Assembly: GCF_905147365.1 (NCBI RefSeq)
Contig: NC_056425.1
Coordinates: 2,177,501 to 2,241,500 of the forward strand
DNA length: 64,000 bases
Source: Aricia agestis
Taxonomy: Eukaryota > Arthropoda > Insecta > Lepidoptera > Lycaenidae
Reading direction: 5' to 3'
Both the position numbers and the translations under genes were made by a program. Within the stretch, counting starts at the first letter, position 1, and each line of letters starts with the position of its first letter. Of this stretch, positions 33,544-45,358 are shown piece after piece. The notes under the pieces were generated by a model. It was not told the origin of the DNA. It made no database searches and saw only the letters and a list, made by a program, of their open reading frames with translations.

Positions 33544-33763
33544 GCTAGATGACGCCCGCAACTCCGTTGCGCCAAAATTAGTTTATCGCGCTGGAACCGT
33601 ACATTTTTCCGGGACAAAAAGTATCCTTTATCCTTTACTGAAACTTAAAGTATATCCATACCAAATTTTAGCAAAATCGGTTCAGCCGTTTGGGCGTGAA
33701 GAGGTAACAGACAGACAGACACACTTTCGCATTTATAATATGTATGAATATTAGTATGGATGT
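33544..33763 (+). mobile_element. GACGCCCGC-family (Helitron-like) element, full copy
   Basis: GCTAGATGACGCCCGCAACT start, CGCGCTGGAACCGTACATTT, CAAAATCGGTTCAGCCGTTT, CAGACAGACAGACACACTTT, CGCATTTATAATATG end. Confidence 0.7.
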
Positions 33764-34082
33764 TTCTTCTTTTAGCGCTAAACGAATAATAAAAACTAAG
33801 GAATCGTAACTCCCATACTATTACCGTTCTAAATTTGGTTCCTTTTGATCTGTCATGTAACGTCAGCCTAGTACCGCTCAAGGTCACCTAAATTTTGCAA
33901 ATGTATTGAAATGTGTACCTAAGGTACACTTTTTTGACAAGTATTGTGGAGCATGTTTTTTGACGGAGTTACTTTTCCTTAGTTTTTATTATTCGTAGGC
34001 TTAACCGATATCAATTAAATTTGGTGTGCACTTAATAGTTTCCAGCCTGAAAAACGTACGTATTGTACGTTACGTCTGAATT

Positions 34083-34195
34083 CTAGCTATGGTGGTTCTG
34101 GAGACAGCCAGGAGATAAACAGACAGACAGACGGACAGACAACGAAGTCTTAGTAATAGGGTCTTCATCCTTTGGGTACGGAACTCTAAAAATGT
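34083..34195 (-). mobile_element. GGTTCCGTACCC-family fragment
   Basis: Minus-oriented end: GGTTCTGGAGACAGCCAGG, CAGACAGACAGACGG, TAGTAATAGGGTC, TTTGGGTACGGAACTCTAAA. Confidence 0.6.
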
Positions 34196-35356
34196 TCATC
34201 GCGCCTTAGTTTTAAGCCTCGATCCGGCGACAGTACTGTCATATTCGCCTATTATAATTATATTCCTATATCTCGTAGAGGTAGTAGGTATAATACGCTC
34301 TGTCACAGAGACTTAATCTTTTATTCTTGTTATTGCGTCGTTATATTTGTCGCTATCATTTATCTGCCTCTGCAGTATGGTATGTATATAATGTATATCA
34401 ATTTAAATATGAAGTAAGGTAGAGACTGGGGTGGTAGATAAGTGTTTTGCTATGGACTTTATTATCGTTTTCTAACATCCTATAATATGTACTCGATCCG
34501 GGATGAAAAAATAATAAAAACTAAAAATTGAGATGGACATTTAGGGAAAAAATGCTAATATAAGTAGTTGCTAACATTCGTAATAATGTGGTTAATTTTA
34601 AATTATTAATAATCAACTAACGGATATTGATAATTACAATGTAATTACTGAGTAACAATTGTTATTTATACATATTAAATGTGTTACAGTTTCAGATATA
34701 ATCAAGTACAGGGTGTTTCGTTTACAGCATGGTGAACGTTTACAACAAAAACTATTTAACTCTTTAATAAACGCCTAAACGTCATGGGCAATTCTGGCCA
34801 GTACACTGAATGATATTTAAGAAAATACTTTATAAATTATAATATTATGATAAGACTAGTTTTTATTATTCGTAGGATAAGACTTATTTGGACCATGAAT
34901 GTTGCTTCAATCGTAGTCCGTCTTATATTTCGCACTAGGTATATGAGTGCTTACCTCAGAACAGGAAAATTACCGACATCTTCCAATAAATTACAGTTCT
35001 CCCAAATTAATAATGCGCATGGAAATCTTCGCTAACGGTCGTAATCACGAAAACACCCGAATCTATGAAACGTAAGAGCCCCAAACCTTGCACCTTGTTC
35101 AAAGGAAATAGAAGTAAATAAGTATCATATAGCCGGTGGCTGTCCGCTGTCGCTGTCTCACCGGTAAGCCATCGCGGCGTTACCATGGTAACGTCCAAGC
35201 AAAGTCAGGCGCGGCGCCTTTACGTCGCTGCAAAGCGCTGTTTTTCTTAAAGTTAAGTTTAAAACAGCGCTTGCACCGACGTCTTCCGACGCTCGGAAAA
35301 TACGATCGTTGCCGAAAAATTACGAAATTTTCTATGCGCATTATCACTTTGGGAGC
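34196..35356. other. Intergenic, no gene recognised
   Basis: AT-rich to about 35000, then a GC-richer patch with GTCGCTGCAAAGCGCTG and AAAACAGCGCTTGCACCGAC. It may hold another degraded MITE, but I cannot define its ends. Confidence 0.35.
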
Positions 35357-35494
35357 ACTGCCCCCCTAGACAAGTGGCAAAACGCTAAGGCTACAAAATG
35401 TATGGATTTGACATTAGTATTCGCTAGCGAAACGATGACTTATGTCAAATCGCATACATTTTGTAGCGTTTTGCCACTTGTCTAGGGGGGCAGT
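35357..35494. mobile_element. Foldback MITE, 138 bp, about 50-bp arms
   Basis: ACTGCCCCCCTAGACAAGTG pairs with CACTTGTCTAGGGGGGCAGT, continuing through GCAAAACGCTA, CTACAAAATGTATG and TTTGACAT. Only a short loop remains. Confidence 0.9.
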
Positions 35495-35499
35495 AATTT

Positions 35500-35640
35500 T
35501 TATGAAGAGCGGTAACCTGACCAAAATATGACCTACGTCATATTATGCCAATTCAAAGCTAATCGTAATTGGTTGATAGATTTTAACATAGCGCAACCAA
35601 ATTACGTAGGTCTCCATCTGCCTATGAATCAACTTCTCTG
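35500..35640. mobile_element. MITE related to the element at 53965-54120
   Basis: CCTGACCAAAATATGACCTACGTC, CAATTCAAAGCTAATCG, CGCAACCAAATTACGTAGG and TGAATCAACTTCTCTGATA correspond block by block to the copy near 54000. The left end is truncated. Confidence 0.5.
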
Positions 35641-35776
35641 ATACCTATAACTGCTTAGTATATTTTCTGTGTCAGCTTTCTTCAGCAAAAACAATGTTTT
35701 AGCAAGAACTAGATTTAATTAACTGGGTTCTCTCGTTAAGTGTTTTAAGTGTAAGGAAAAGGGTAAAGGGGCTGGT

Positions 35777-35950
35777 TACATCCATACTAATCTTATATCT
35801 ATCTATCTGTCTGTTACTTCTTTACGTCCAAACTACAAAACCGATTTTGCTGACATTTTTGGTGTGGAGAAACTTTGAGTCCCGAGAAGTGGCATTGGAT
35901 ACCCTGAATAATTTACGGTTCTCGCGCGATAAACGAAGTCATCTAAATCT
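35777..35950 (-). mobile_element. GACGCCCGC-family element, shortened
   Basis: TACATCCATACTAATC, ATCTATCTGTCTGTTACTTC, TTTACGTCCAAACTACA, CGGTTCTCGCGCGATAAACG, GTCATCTAA. Confidence 0.55.
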
Positions 35951-35954
35951 CTAT

Positions 35955-36318
35955 ATAATATTGTAAAGCTGTAGAGTTTGTTTGTTTGAAAGCGCTAACC
36001 TTAGGAACTACAGATCCGGTTTTCCGATTTCCGGTCCAATTTGAAAAAATTTTTCAGTGTAGCTCATTTATCGAGGAAGGCTATAGGTTATATTTTATCA
36101 CGCTAAGACTAATAGGAGCGAAGAAACAGAGGAAAATGTGGCAAAAAACGGGGATAATTTTTTGAACGGGCTTATCACGCGACTACTGGAGATATTTTTA
36201 TGTTATTAGTAAGTAGACCACGTGAAGGCTAATATAGGCACGTATAGGCTAATTTTTGTGGGCTAATTTGTCTGTAAAATTCCTAATTTACGCAGTAAAG
36301 CTGCGCGAAGCGTCTAGT
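35955..36318 (-). repeat. Dispersed repeat related to 61722-61930 plus 63453-63570
   Basis: ATCGAGGAAGGCTATAGGTT, GGAGCGAAGAAACAGAGGAA, CGCGACTACTGGAGA and CGCGAAGCGTCTAGTT are the inverse of the copy near 61722. This copy is uninterrupted and gives the empty site for the insertion there. Confidence 0.6.
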
Positions 36319-36503
36319 TTTATTTATACTAATTCTAGTTCTAAAATAAGTACTAGTTTCAAAAATTAACACTCTGTAATGTTTTATCATGTCATGAATG
36401 AGTAGCATTATTTATCTTTGTGGATCCCTAAATAATTCATGTAATGAATGATGTTTATAGCACAACTGGACACCGTATTGAACGGTTGTAAGTTAGATAC
36501 AGC

Positions 36504-36538
36504 ATAAAATTGACGACGTAAGTGTTGCTTGGCTCAGT
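36504..36538 (+). promoter_or_regulatory. Predicted core promoter of LRR receptor gene A
   Basis: TATA-like ATAAAAT at 36504-36510 and arthropod-type initiator TCAGT at 36534-36538. With the initiator A as +1 the box lies at -32 to -26. The same pair with the same spacing precedes gene B. An untranslated intron must follow, because a TTTTTTCAG acceptor at 36775-36783 precedes the start codon. Confidence 0.6.
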
Positions 36539-36596
36539 TACTTGTACATTATAGTAAGCTGTTAGAGAAATTTCTAGATTTTTAAATATATCAAAT

Positions 36597-36685
36597 GTAA
36601 CGAAACAAAGTGTTGAATACTTTAGGGGGTTTATATTATGTCCCTTGAATAGAGTTCTCTGTGAAAGTAGCAGTGCTGAAAGAGT
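36597..36685 (+). repeat. MITE remnant just downstream of the gene A promoter
   Basis: GTAACGAAACAAAGTGTTGA, ATACTTTAGGGGGTTTATAT, CTGTGAAAGTAGCAGTGCTG match one side of the 16113-16358 element. The same remnant is downstream of the gene B promoter. Confidence 0.6.
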
Positions 36686-36798
36686 TTGGACGTGAAGAAC
36701 ATACTGCATAGAGTCAAACAGATAGATACAGACAGACAAATCTTATTGTAATAATAACATTATTATTGTGTTTGTTTTTTCAGATCTCGGAAGATAAA

Positions 36799-39700
36799 AT
36801 GAAAAATCCGAATTTCATACTTATCAGCTTAGGTAAGTTTGGCTACAGATTTTATAACTTTTATTCAATAACCTTCGATCACATATAATATTATGTGATC
36901 GAAATGAATAACATAATATTATTTGCATTAAAATTGTTGTATTTCTAATTTTCAAAAGCTAGTAGTACTTCTTGAAATCTTACATAACGCTAGCGAACCT
37001 GACAGACGTTGTCCTGCAGCGCTACCTAAGTGCATACAAAAAAATATTCTAATCGGTCTAGCCGCTTAGGAGTTCAGTGACATACTCACACACCTGTAGA
37101 GTTATAAATATAATACTACAAGATGACGCCCCCAACTCCGTTGCGCCAAAACTTGTTTATTGTGAGGGAACCGTACATTTCTAAGGGATAAAAAGTATCC
37201 TATGTCCTTTCCCGGAACGGAAAACTGTACGGTTCTCGTGCGATAATTAACCGTCTTCCAAAAAGGAGGAGGTTATATTATGTTCGGCTGTGGATATTTT
37301 TTATTTTATTTTTATTTGTGTATGTTCAACGATTACTCCGCCGTTTGTGAACCGATTTTCAAAATTTTTATTTTGTTGTATTAGGTTTCACTCCAATTTG
37401 GTACCATGTTCACAAAAGTGGGGATCTGACGATGGGATCCATGAGTAATCGAGGGAACTCCTCAAAATTTATATGGAAACATAATATGGTGATTTTGATT
37501 TTATGAGAAGCATCCTAAGCATATGCTACCAAAACGCAAAATTTTGCACCAAGGTATACTATGGTTCCGAAGATACTAAGAGAACTCCGGATTCCTTATA
37601 GATACAAGTTTGGGTATTTAGGCGCTGTTTTAAGAACTGAAAGCATATGCTACTATGCAATTTGCAAATAATATTCATCATGATCATCATCATCATTACC
37701 ACATCAGTGTCACCAATGTCACATGGTTGTTTGGTGTACTGGATTATGGATACAATATTTAAATTCAGTGTAAACTCCATGTAACGTCACTCTATTTAAC
37801 GACGAACTCTCTAGCACGTGTTCACTTTGATTTTTTTTAGGTTGGGTTGCACCAGAGGCGTGGTTAAAGTTAAAGTTATGGTTATAGTTAAGGCTAAATT
37901 TAACTTTAACTTTGACCAGAGAAATTGACAGATGACAGCTGGTCCAACAAGGTTAAAAATGAAGGTGGGCGGGGGCGCTGTTGGTAAAGGAGAACTGTCA
38001 AAAATGGCGTTTTTGTATGATGACAGCGTTAGTTCCTTTTTCGCCACGTGCATTTAAAACCTTGTCGAGCTATGTCGAGAAGACGCCATATTTAACCATA
38101 ACCATAGGGTTATGGTTAAATATGGCGTCTTGATGGCATCCATTTTTAACTTTAACCAAAGATTTGACATTTTGCATTGTAGTTAAAGTTATTGTTAAAC
38201 TAACTTTAACCCAACCTTAATGTATTGTTTAAAATTATCTACCTACCTGATATTTGTGAGTATGACTCTTAACAAATTATAATAAGATACGTAGAATATT
38301 ATACGCGATAGTTTACTAGGTAACTAAAAAGAGTGAAATTATTATTTTTAACAAAAAATTAAAACCGACTTCCAAGGTAAAAACAATAATAACATCCTTA
38401 CAATATAGTCGGTGCCAGTTTCAAAAGTTTCAAATATTCTGTCAGAGAAATCTTCAGAGATTCAGCTATATCTGGTACCGACTTCAAAATGATGAAGATT
38501 GAGTACAGATATAGTAGGTTTAGCCGAATTCGGAAAAAGGCACTATTAGATAAGCAAATTATTTAATACTTTTTAGTTCATATTGTAAGGATGTTATTAT
38601 TGTTTTTACCTTGGAAGTCGGTTATAATTTTTTGTTAAAAATAATAATTGAATTATGGCGCTAATGAGTTATAGGCGTCATCGAGTTTTTTTATAAAATA
38701 ATCAAATTAGCTTGAAGCTTCGCCTATATTTTATTTAGTACCGTACTCTTCTGTGATCAATCTGTGTTTGGTGACGCGTTTGGTTTGACTTACATACTAA
38801 TGTTGTTTTAGGACTCATGCTGATCATGGGATGTGGAGGTGCGGCCGGAGAAATAAAAGGAGGGTTCGAAAGGCAGGTCGACTTATTTCCAAGTAGACGT
38901 GGTTGCAAACTTGTCAGAGAAAGCTGTATATATCGTGCGTATTGCACAGATGTGATTGAAATTGACTATCAATCAACATACATAAATAATAATTATAATG
39001 AATGTGAATTTGTAATACACAATCTCGGAGAGGCTTTTCTGCCAATAAATATTTCGTACAGAGGTGTCAATCCAAAACCTTTTAGAAACAATTATGAGTA
39101 TGACGCAGATGATTATGATGGTCGATATCAGCTTAGAAGTCCTAATGTCTTTGTACAGTCTGCAGATTTCAGCAACAATGGCAATCTTTATATAATGCCT
39201 GATATAAAAGATTTAATTAATTTAAAAACATTGAATATGTCCCATAATGCACTAACTATAGCCACTCTATCAAGTTCCGAGAATCCTATTTCACTGCAGG
39301 AAATAGACTTTTCATTTAATGGTATTGAAATTATAGATGTTGGAACGGAAGAACATCCTTACAAAGAGCTACAAGTGTTAAATTTTTCGTACAATAATTT
39401 GACAATTATACCAGAAGCAATTTTTTACCATTTTACAAAATTAAAGAAATTAGATATATCGCATAATTCTATCACTACTATTAGCTCTATGGCATTTTTT
39501 GGATTAAAACAAATGTTGGTATTAAATTTAGCTAACAACTATATCACAAGTCTCAGCCAATCACTTGCTAAACTGTATACGCTGAAAGAACTTTATCTTC
39601 AAGAAAATAATATCTCCGTCATACAATATAGTGACATAAATTCATTACAATCACTAAATACTGTTGATTTGAGTTCCAACAACATTGAATCTATAGAACA

Positions 39701-42128
39701 GGGTGTTTTTAATAATATGTCACAGCTTAATTTTCTTAATTTAAAAAATAATCACTTGCAATCATTAGAAATAAATATGTTTTCCAATTGTAATAAATTA
39801 GAAAACGTCGATTTGTCAGAAAATAGAATAACAAAACTGCCGATATACCTATTCAAAAACAAAAATATGTCACACTTTTCTATAGCAGAGAATAACATAG
39901 AAGGAAGTTTAGTAAAAGGAATGTTTGAAGGATTAAAATATGTTGAAAAATTAGACCTCAGTTTTCAAAGGATAACATCAGTAGATGATGTCTGCTTCCT
40001 TGGTGTAGATAACATTAAGGAATTATTACTAAATAATAATCAAATATCGATGCTTAAAAAACATTCGTTTAAACTATTAACACAACTTATCCGATTAGAT
40101 CTTTCACACAATTTTATTTATAACTTTACTCTTAATACAGAGGACTTATTAAACCTTGAGTATCTTTCTTTGTGTCACAATGAAATAACTCACATAGAGA
40201 AGATTCAACTTCAGTTTTTAAATAAGTTAGAGTTTTTAGATGTATCGGGTAATAAAATAATCGATATCGAACCTAATTCGTTTAGTCAGCTGCCGTACCT
40301 GAAGATTTTACTTATAAGCAATAATCACCTTGAAGGAAGTCTATCACAGAATACTTTCAATGGCTTACAAGCTGTGCCCGAACTGGATCTATCGTATAGC
40401 TTCTTAACAGCTATAAGTAACGGGTCATTTAATGGGATGGAACATCTTCGCAGAATTAACATTTCGCATTGTTCTATATATGACGTAAGTTACAACGCAT
40501 TCATAAATACTGGTAATCTAGATACTCTTGACTTATCGTATAATAAATTGACTCACTTCAATATAAATACGACAGATATTAAAATGCTTACAACTTTAAT
40601 TTTACGAGCTAATGTAATTAAAGATCTACAATATAATTTGTTTGATGAAATGATTCAGTTACAAACGTTAGATCTATCTCGTAATAGCTTATTTACTTTA
40701 GGTGAATATATATTTAAAGCCCTCAGTAACTTAGAGTTTTTAGATGTATCAAACAACTGTAATTTTACCATAGGGTTTGAGATTATTAAGCCTCTCCATA
40801 AGTTAAAAACACTACAATTATCTGGCACAAAAGTAAACATAACATTCGAAAGTCAAAATAACTCGTTATTGGAAGAATTGGTAATGTCCAATGCAGGAAT
40901 AAAAAAGTTAACAAATTTGAATTTGATAAACCTTTTTCAATTGTCTCAATTAGTGTTAAGCCACAACGAAATATCTGATTTAGCAGGAAGTATTGCAAAT
41001 ATGAGCAATTTACATACCCTTGATTTGAGCTTTAATAAGATTAAAAGTTTGCAACCTATTTCATTTATAGGATGTAGTAATTTAAACGTGCTTAATATAT
41101 CACATAACTCAATTGCCAATATAAACTACGGTGCCTTCGACGGATTGTCGGCATTGAATGTACTAGATGTATCGTATAATTTACTAGAGAACTTGGAAGA
41201 TGAAAAATTTTATCAAATGCACTCTCTTAAAAAGCTGATTGTTGATAACAATAAAATTTCGTATGTCACTGTTGAACAGTTTTTAGGAACGAGGCTTCAA
41301 ATATTAAGCATAGGCGGTAATCCTTTACCATGCAAAATTTTAATCAAACTCAAACATGGCAAAGGCTTTTACCCGTTCCAAATAACTGCCATGGTACATG
41401 ACAAAAGCAGTGAGCATAATTATTATGGAGTTTCATGTGTGGATAGCAATAGTAAAGTGTATAATACAGATTATAAAAATGATAATAATTTTGAAAATGA
41501 TGGAGATATACAAATTTTAACAGATATAAGAAATATTTTGAGAGATCTAACTATGAATACTGTTAAACATGATGACTTTGAATCTATAAGTACGATATTG
41601 AACAATAGTCAAAATAGCTCAAACCGAGATGAATTAAAAAACATAGTGACGATCTTACGTAGCTTAAGTAATAAAACTTTAGAAAGAGAAGAAATTAAAA
41701 TAAAAAACGATCAAATTATACAGGAGTCAGAAAAAACGAATTCACTTCTCGAAAGAATTTTGAAAGTAATCGTCGCACAAAATTATGTCGCAACTCCTTT
41801 GCCTTTAAACAACACATCCAACAATACTCATGTACTCAATCAGTATTTGAAAGATTTAAAAGAGCTCGAAAACAATTTTGTTTTGGAGAAAGAGAGAATG
41901 GTTTCGGAGTTGGATGATAAAATTTCAGTGCTGATAAAGAAAATTGAGTCCAAAACGGATAGTAACAGTAAAAGTCCGAATTTCACAGAAGTATGTACTG
42001 GCTTTATACTGTTGATATTAGTTTGTTGTGTTGGGTTTTATGTCTACAGGTCTCAGCTAATATCTGTCGGTCAAAGATCATTGAGCAGACGACAAATAAC
42101 AGTAGACATGGATAATTCTAATCTTTAA
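36799..42128 (+). CDS. LRR receptor A: single-pass membrane protein with LRR ectodomain and helical stalk
   Basis: Exon 36799-36832 (donor GTAAGT) joins exon 38812-42128 (acceptor TTTTAG), 3351 nt, 1116 residues. The start was chosen because the small exon supplies a signal peptide: MKNPNFILISLGLMLIMGCG. The first ATG of the large exon is internal. Domains: Cys-rich N-cap (CKLVRESCIYRAYC, NECEFVIHN, residues about 40-90); some 30 LRRs at about 120-860 (for example LKKLDISHNSITTISSMAFF); C-cap NPLPCKILIKLKHG with a second Cys in YGVSCVDSNSK; a polar helical stalk rich in I/L heptads and N-glycosylation sites (about 910-1065, DIQILTDIRNILRDLT); membrane span FILLILVCCVGFYVY at about 1075-1090; a 26-residue basic tail ending VDMDNSNL. 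There is no TIR or kinase domain, so it would need a partner or act in adhesion. Gene B is its tandem paralogue. Intron 1 (36833-38811) is enlarged by repeats. Confidence 0.9.
36873..36902. repeat. Short perfect palindrome in gene A intron 1
   Basis: TTCGATCACATAATA-type arms around 36873-36902 (CGATCACAT and ATGTGATCG). Absent from the corresponding gene B intron. Confidence 0.6.
37114..37245 (+). mobile_element. GACGCCCGC-family element, truncated
   Basis: CTACAAGATGACGCCCCCAA, GAACCGTACATTTCTAAGGG and TTTCCCGGAACGG, then an inverted stub GTACGGTTCTCGTGCGATAA. Confidence 0.6.
37246..37690 (+). repeat. CCGACTTCCAAAAAGGAGGAGG-family repeat, long copy
   Basis: CCGTCTTCCAAAAAGGAGGA, TTATGTTCGGCTGTGG, CGATTACTCCGCCGTTTGTG, GGGATCCATGAGTAATCGAG and GCATATGCTACCAAAACGC. 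An inverted copy lies at 45600-45995, just upstream of gene B. Confidence 0.7.
37839..38219. mobile_element. GGTTGCACCA-type MITE, copy 3
   Basis: AGGTTGGGTTGCACCAGAGG to AACTTTAACCCAACCTTAA. The core CAGCTGGTCCAACAAGG and GGCGGGGGCGCTG matches 24374-24775. An extra palindrome ATATTTAACCATAACCATAG / GGTTATGGTTAAATATGG sits in the middle. Confidence 0.8.
38339..38648. mobile_element. Foldback MITE with about 68-bp arms
   Basis: TTATTTTTAACAAAAAATTA at the left pairs with TAATTTTTTGTTAAAAATAA at the right. CCGACTTCCAAGGTAAAAAC pairs with GTTTTTACCTTGGAAGTCGG. It lies in gene A intron 1 and is absent from gene B. Confidence 0.9.
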
Positions 42129-42205
42129 AAAGACACGGTTACTTGCGGATTTTGGCAAGCGTACGATACGTCAACTGATACACTTCTTTATTAAAGTGTC
42201 ATATT

Positions 42206-42333
42206 TATCCATACTTATATTATAAATGTGTCTGTCCGTCTGTTACCTCTTCACGCCCAAACCGCTAAACTGATTTTGCTGAAGTTTGGTCTGCAGAAAC
42301 TTTGATTCCTGGGAAAGGACATTGGATATTTTT
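42206..42333 (-). mobile_element. GACGCCCGC-family fragment
   Basis: ATCCATACTTATATTATAAA, TGTCTGTCCGTCTG, ACGCCCAAACCGCTAAACTG and GGGAAAGGACATTGGATATT, cut off by the foldback element that follows. Confidence 0.6.
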
Positions 42334-42446
42334 GATTAAATAATTATACACTTTCCTTGCACTTTTTCTTCCACTTTATTTTAATATATTTATTACAAAA
42401 TTGTTAAATACACGACCGGTTTCGAAAAACTCATCATCAAGACAAG

Positions 42447-43315
42447 AAGATACACCAGTAGTGCTAGCACGGCGACCAGCGGAAATGCGAAAGTATGGAC
42501 AAACTGTGGAAATAAACCTAAGGTGCCGTTCCTATCTTTTTTCGTTCCGAAAAATTCAATTAAAATGCCACCTTATGACACACTATAGTATATGTCATAA
42601 TGTAGGATATTACCTATTTGAATTTTTAGAACTATTTTTAGAACTATAGTCTGTCATAAAGTGGCTTTTTAATCGAATTATTAGGAAATAAAAAAGATCG
42701 GAACGGCACCTTAAGTTTATCTCCACAGTTTCTGACTATAGTCTGTCATAAAGTGGCATTTTAATTGAATTTTTCGGAACGAAAAAAGATCGGAACGGCA
42801 CCTTAGGTTTATTTCCACAGTTTGTCCATACTTTCGCATTTCCGCTGGTCGCCGTGCTAGCACTACAGGGGCTAGAGAAATGAAAAAAAAGTACGTGTAA
42901 TATCTATAGCCTCAAGCCTATAACCGCAGAACGCGATAGAGACAACTGCAGAAAATCAACGATTCGTTGTCCCCTGATTCCTTCTCCAAAACTTAACCGA
43001 TTTAAATACTTTTTTCATTAAAGATGAAAAAAAGGCTTGAGCTGTGTTCCTATGTTTTATTTTTTTTGTATAATCTAGCCAAATCTGTTTTCTGGATGTT
43101 TGAACACAGCGGAAAATCTAGCCATTTTTTTTGGGTTTTTGAATGTTCAAATCTTATTTAATAACTAAATTATGAAAAAAAAAGAAAGCAGGGACATTGT
43201 ATTAGTGGCCGTAGATATTCAGGAAAAAATTATAACTCTACTAGCATTATCCAGAGAGGAAACAGGGGACAACGTTTGTATGGAACAAAGGGCGGTGTGG
43301 ACTCCTCTTAATTTA
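42447..43315 (+). mobile_element. Middle repeat of the nest, second copy at 54878-55365
   Basis: GATACACCAG, then after the insertion CAGGGGCTAGAGAAAT, TTTTCTGGATGTTTGAACAC, TATTCAGGAAAAAATTATAA and GGCGGTGTGGACTCCTCTT. The other copy reads GATACACCAGGGGCGAGAGA without interruption. Confidence 0.75.
42459..42865. mobile_element. Innermost palindromic MITE, about 125-bp arms, 3-bp CAG duplication
   Basis: TAGTGCTAGCACGGCGACCA at the left pairs with TGGTCGCCGTGCTAGCACTA at the right. The pairing runs through GCGAAAGTATGGACAAACTG and AAGGTGCCGTTCC. CAG flanks both sides and is single at the empty site in the 54878 copy. Confidence 0.85.
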
Positions 43316-43544
43316 TTATAAATTAAATTATAAATGAATCCTGCAGTACACCTGATGATGATTTTTTCGAAACCGGTCGTGTATTTAACAATTTTGCAAT
43401 AAACATATTAAAATAAAGTGGAATAAGTGCAAGGAAAGTGTATAATTATTTAATTGAAGATGAATTTCCACCTTGAAGTGACAGTACATTCAATATCATG
43501 GATATTTTTGTGTCAGGTTCCCACGCGATAAACGAACTCCTTTT

Positions 43545-43697
43545 ATCAAGTGGAAACCGTACATTTTTCGAGCTAAAACGTATCCCGGAATTCAAAGTAT
43601 CTCAATACCAGATTTCTGCAGAATCGGTTTAATAGTGGTTTGGCCGTAAAGGTAACTGACAGACTGACACACTTTCGTATTTATAATAGTATGGCTT
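43545..43697 (+). mobile_element. GACGCCCGC-family fragment
   Basis: AAACCGTACATTTTTCGAGC, CAGAATCGGTTTAATAGTGG, CTGACACACTTTCGTATTTA, TAATAGTATGG. Confidence 0.55.
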
Positions 43698-43966
43698 GTA
43701 TGTGCAATGAATAGTTAAATATATAAATAAACATTCCATAATAATAATGAATAATAATAATAAACTATGTCTATCTCTTCTCTCCGATTATCATAATATT
43801 ATTAAACTTCATAATCATTACTTATGTGAGAGTTATGTCTATTAACAATCTACTAGTGTAAACATTCCATTTATAATGGTTTTTCTAATTATTAATGTTA
43901 TAAAAGTAAATAAAAATGTTTTTCATATCTATAGTTCTTTATTTATTTAACCCCATGTCCTACTAG

Positions 43967-44135
43967 TCCATTCTAATATTATTATACATGCCTGTCTGTC
44001 TGTCTTTCTCTTACCTCTTCACACTCAAACTACAAAACTGATTTTGCTGAAATTTGGTATGGAGAAAACTTGGGGTCCTGGAAATGGACATTGGATACTT
44101 TTTATCGCGGAAAATGTACGCAACAAAAAAGTTTC
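43967..44135 (-). mobile_element. GACGCCCGC-family fragment
   Basis: CCTGTCTGTCTGTCTTTCTC, CACTCAAACTACAAAACTG, GTCCTGGAAATGGACATTGG, TTTTTATCGCGGAAAATGTA. Confidence 0.55.
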
Positions 44136-44587
44136 GGAGCAACTCGTACAAAAAATTGTAAACTGACTTCCAACTCACAAAAAGTATTACTTAAATAATA
44201 ATTGTTATGATTTGAATAGTGGCCTTTTTACAATTTTCCTAAAATCCAACAAATTCTCTACCTAATCTGCACACTTTTGAACGCGGTACCACCCAACATA
44301 ATACACATATTATTATGTGTATCATTTGTCAAGGATTTTAGCAACTTTTTGGGGCTGACACCGACTTCAAAAGTCTGAAGATTGAGTAAAGAAATCGTTA
44401 AAATTTAGGAGAATTAAAAAAAAAATTACTTACTATTTAAATTTCTGGTTTCCAATTTTTTGTTTAATAAATAATATTTTTTCTCTTTTTAGTTATAACT
44501 TATAAGTAACCATAACTATGAACTACTTAGTACATAAGGGGGTTTCATTTCATTATGTGGATCTTTTAGACGAGATGTAACTCTTCC

Positions 44588-44766
44588 ACAGCTTTTGAGC
44601 GCGTTCAGACATGCGCGTGTTCTGCGCGTGTTCTACTATAGCTAAAACACGCGCGCGGCACGCGCTGAACCCGCGCAGGACCTGCGCGTAGGCCGCGCGC
44701 GTGTTTTCCCATACGCTGTATAAAGTAGAACACGCGCAGAACACGCGCACGTCTGAACGCGCCCTT
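44588..44766. mobile_element. GC-rich foldback MITE
   Basis: GAGCGCGTTCAGACATGCGC pairs with GCGCACGTCTGAACGCGCCC. The pairing continues through GTGTTCTGCGCGTGTTCTA. The inside is rich in CGCGC words, unlike flanking DNA. Confidence 0.85.
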
Positions 44767-45024
44767 ATACTAGTATGGGTCGCACATATCGCACAAAAAG
44801 TCTGTCGTCTGCGATCTCCCTTATGCTTACGTCTTTACCAAATACCGAAATTTTCCAGTGTCTATCTTTACAGTCTCAACTTGTGTCTATCTTTGTGTGT
44901 GTCTATTTTTAATTAACTTATAAAACTCAAATAGCGGTATATATTTGCAATTATTAGACTTTGCATCCAGGAGCACCTTCGCATGAAGACTCATTAATTT
45001 AACGAATGCTTAAGGTCCTTGAAA

Positions 45025-45356
45025 GGGGTGATAGACGTGCGAGTAAGTACGCGGACTTATAGCTCGACGATCTTAATCGCCTGTGTGTCACCTAAAAACC
45101 GCGTACTTAAAGATTGCCGCGCAAGTTCGCTAGCTTGGAATTTTTAATTTTACTCGTATAAGTATTGACATCGTTGCGAAGCTCGTCTCGGTCCGTACGT
45201 CTGGCAAGACTGCAAGCCGCGTGCCGCGTGCCGTGGGCCGCGAGCCGCGAGCCTGAGGACATGGCTCATAAGCCATTCTCGTGTGCCACCGACGTCAAGC
45301 CGAGTAAGTTCGCGAACTTAAAACCCGCGTGCTTTAAGTTCGTACGTCTATAAGAC
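45025..45356. mobile_element. GC-rich degraded MITE-like block
   Basis: AGACGTGCGAGTAAGTACGC at the left and TTTAAGTTCGTACGTCTATA at the right are imperfect inverses. The centre has GCCGCGTGCCGCGTGCC. Ends are uncertain. Confidence 0.45.
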
Positions 45357-45358
45357 CA

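Larger units (their letters stand above)
42340..43449. mobile_element. Outer foldback element, about 100-bp arms, TTAA at both ends
   Basis: ATAATTATACACTTTCCTTG at the left pairs with CAAGGAAAGTGTATAATTAT at the right. The pairing runs through ACACGACCGGTTTCGAAAAA and CATCATC. TTAA lies at 42336-42339 and 43450-43453. It encloses a second repeat and a third element (next entries). Confidence 0.8.

Noticed and set aside
42459..42865. Assignment of the innermost MITE to the CACTA superfamily
   Set aside because: The 3-bp duplication fits, but the ends are TAGTG...CACTA, the reverse of true CACTA...TAGTG termini.
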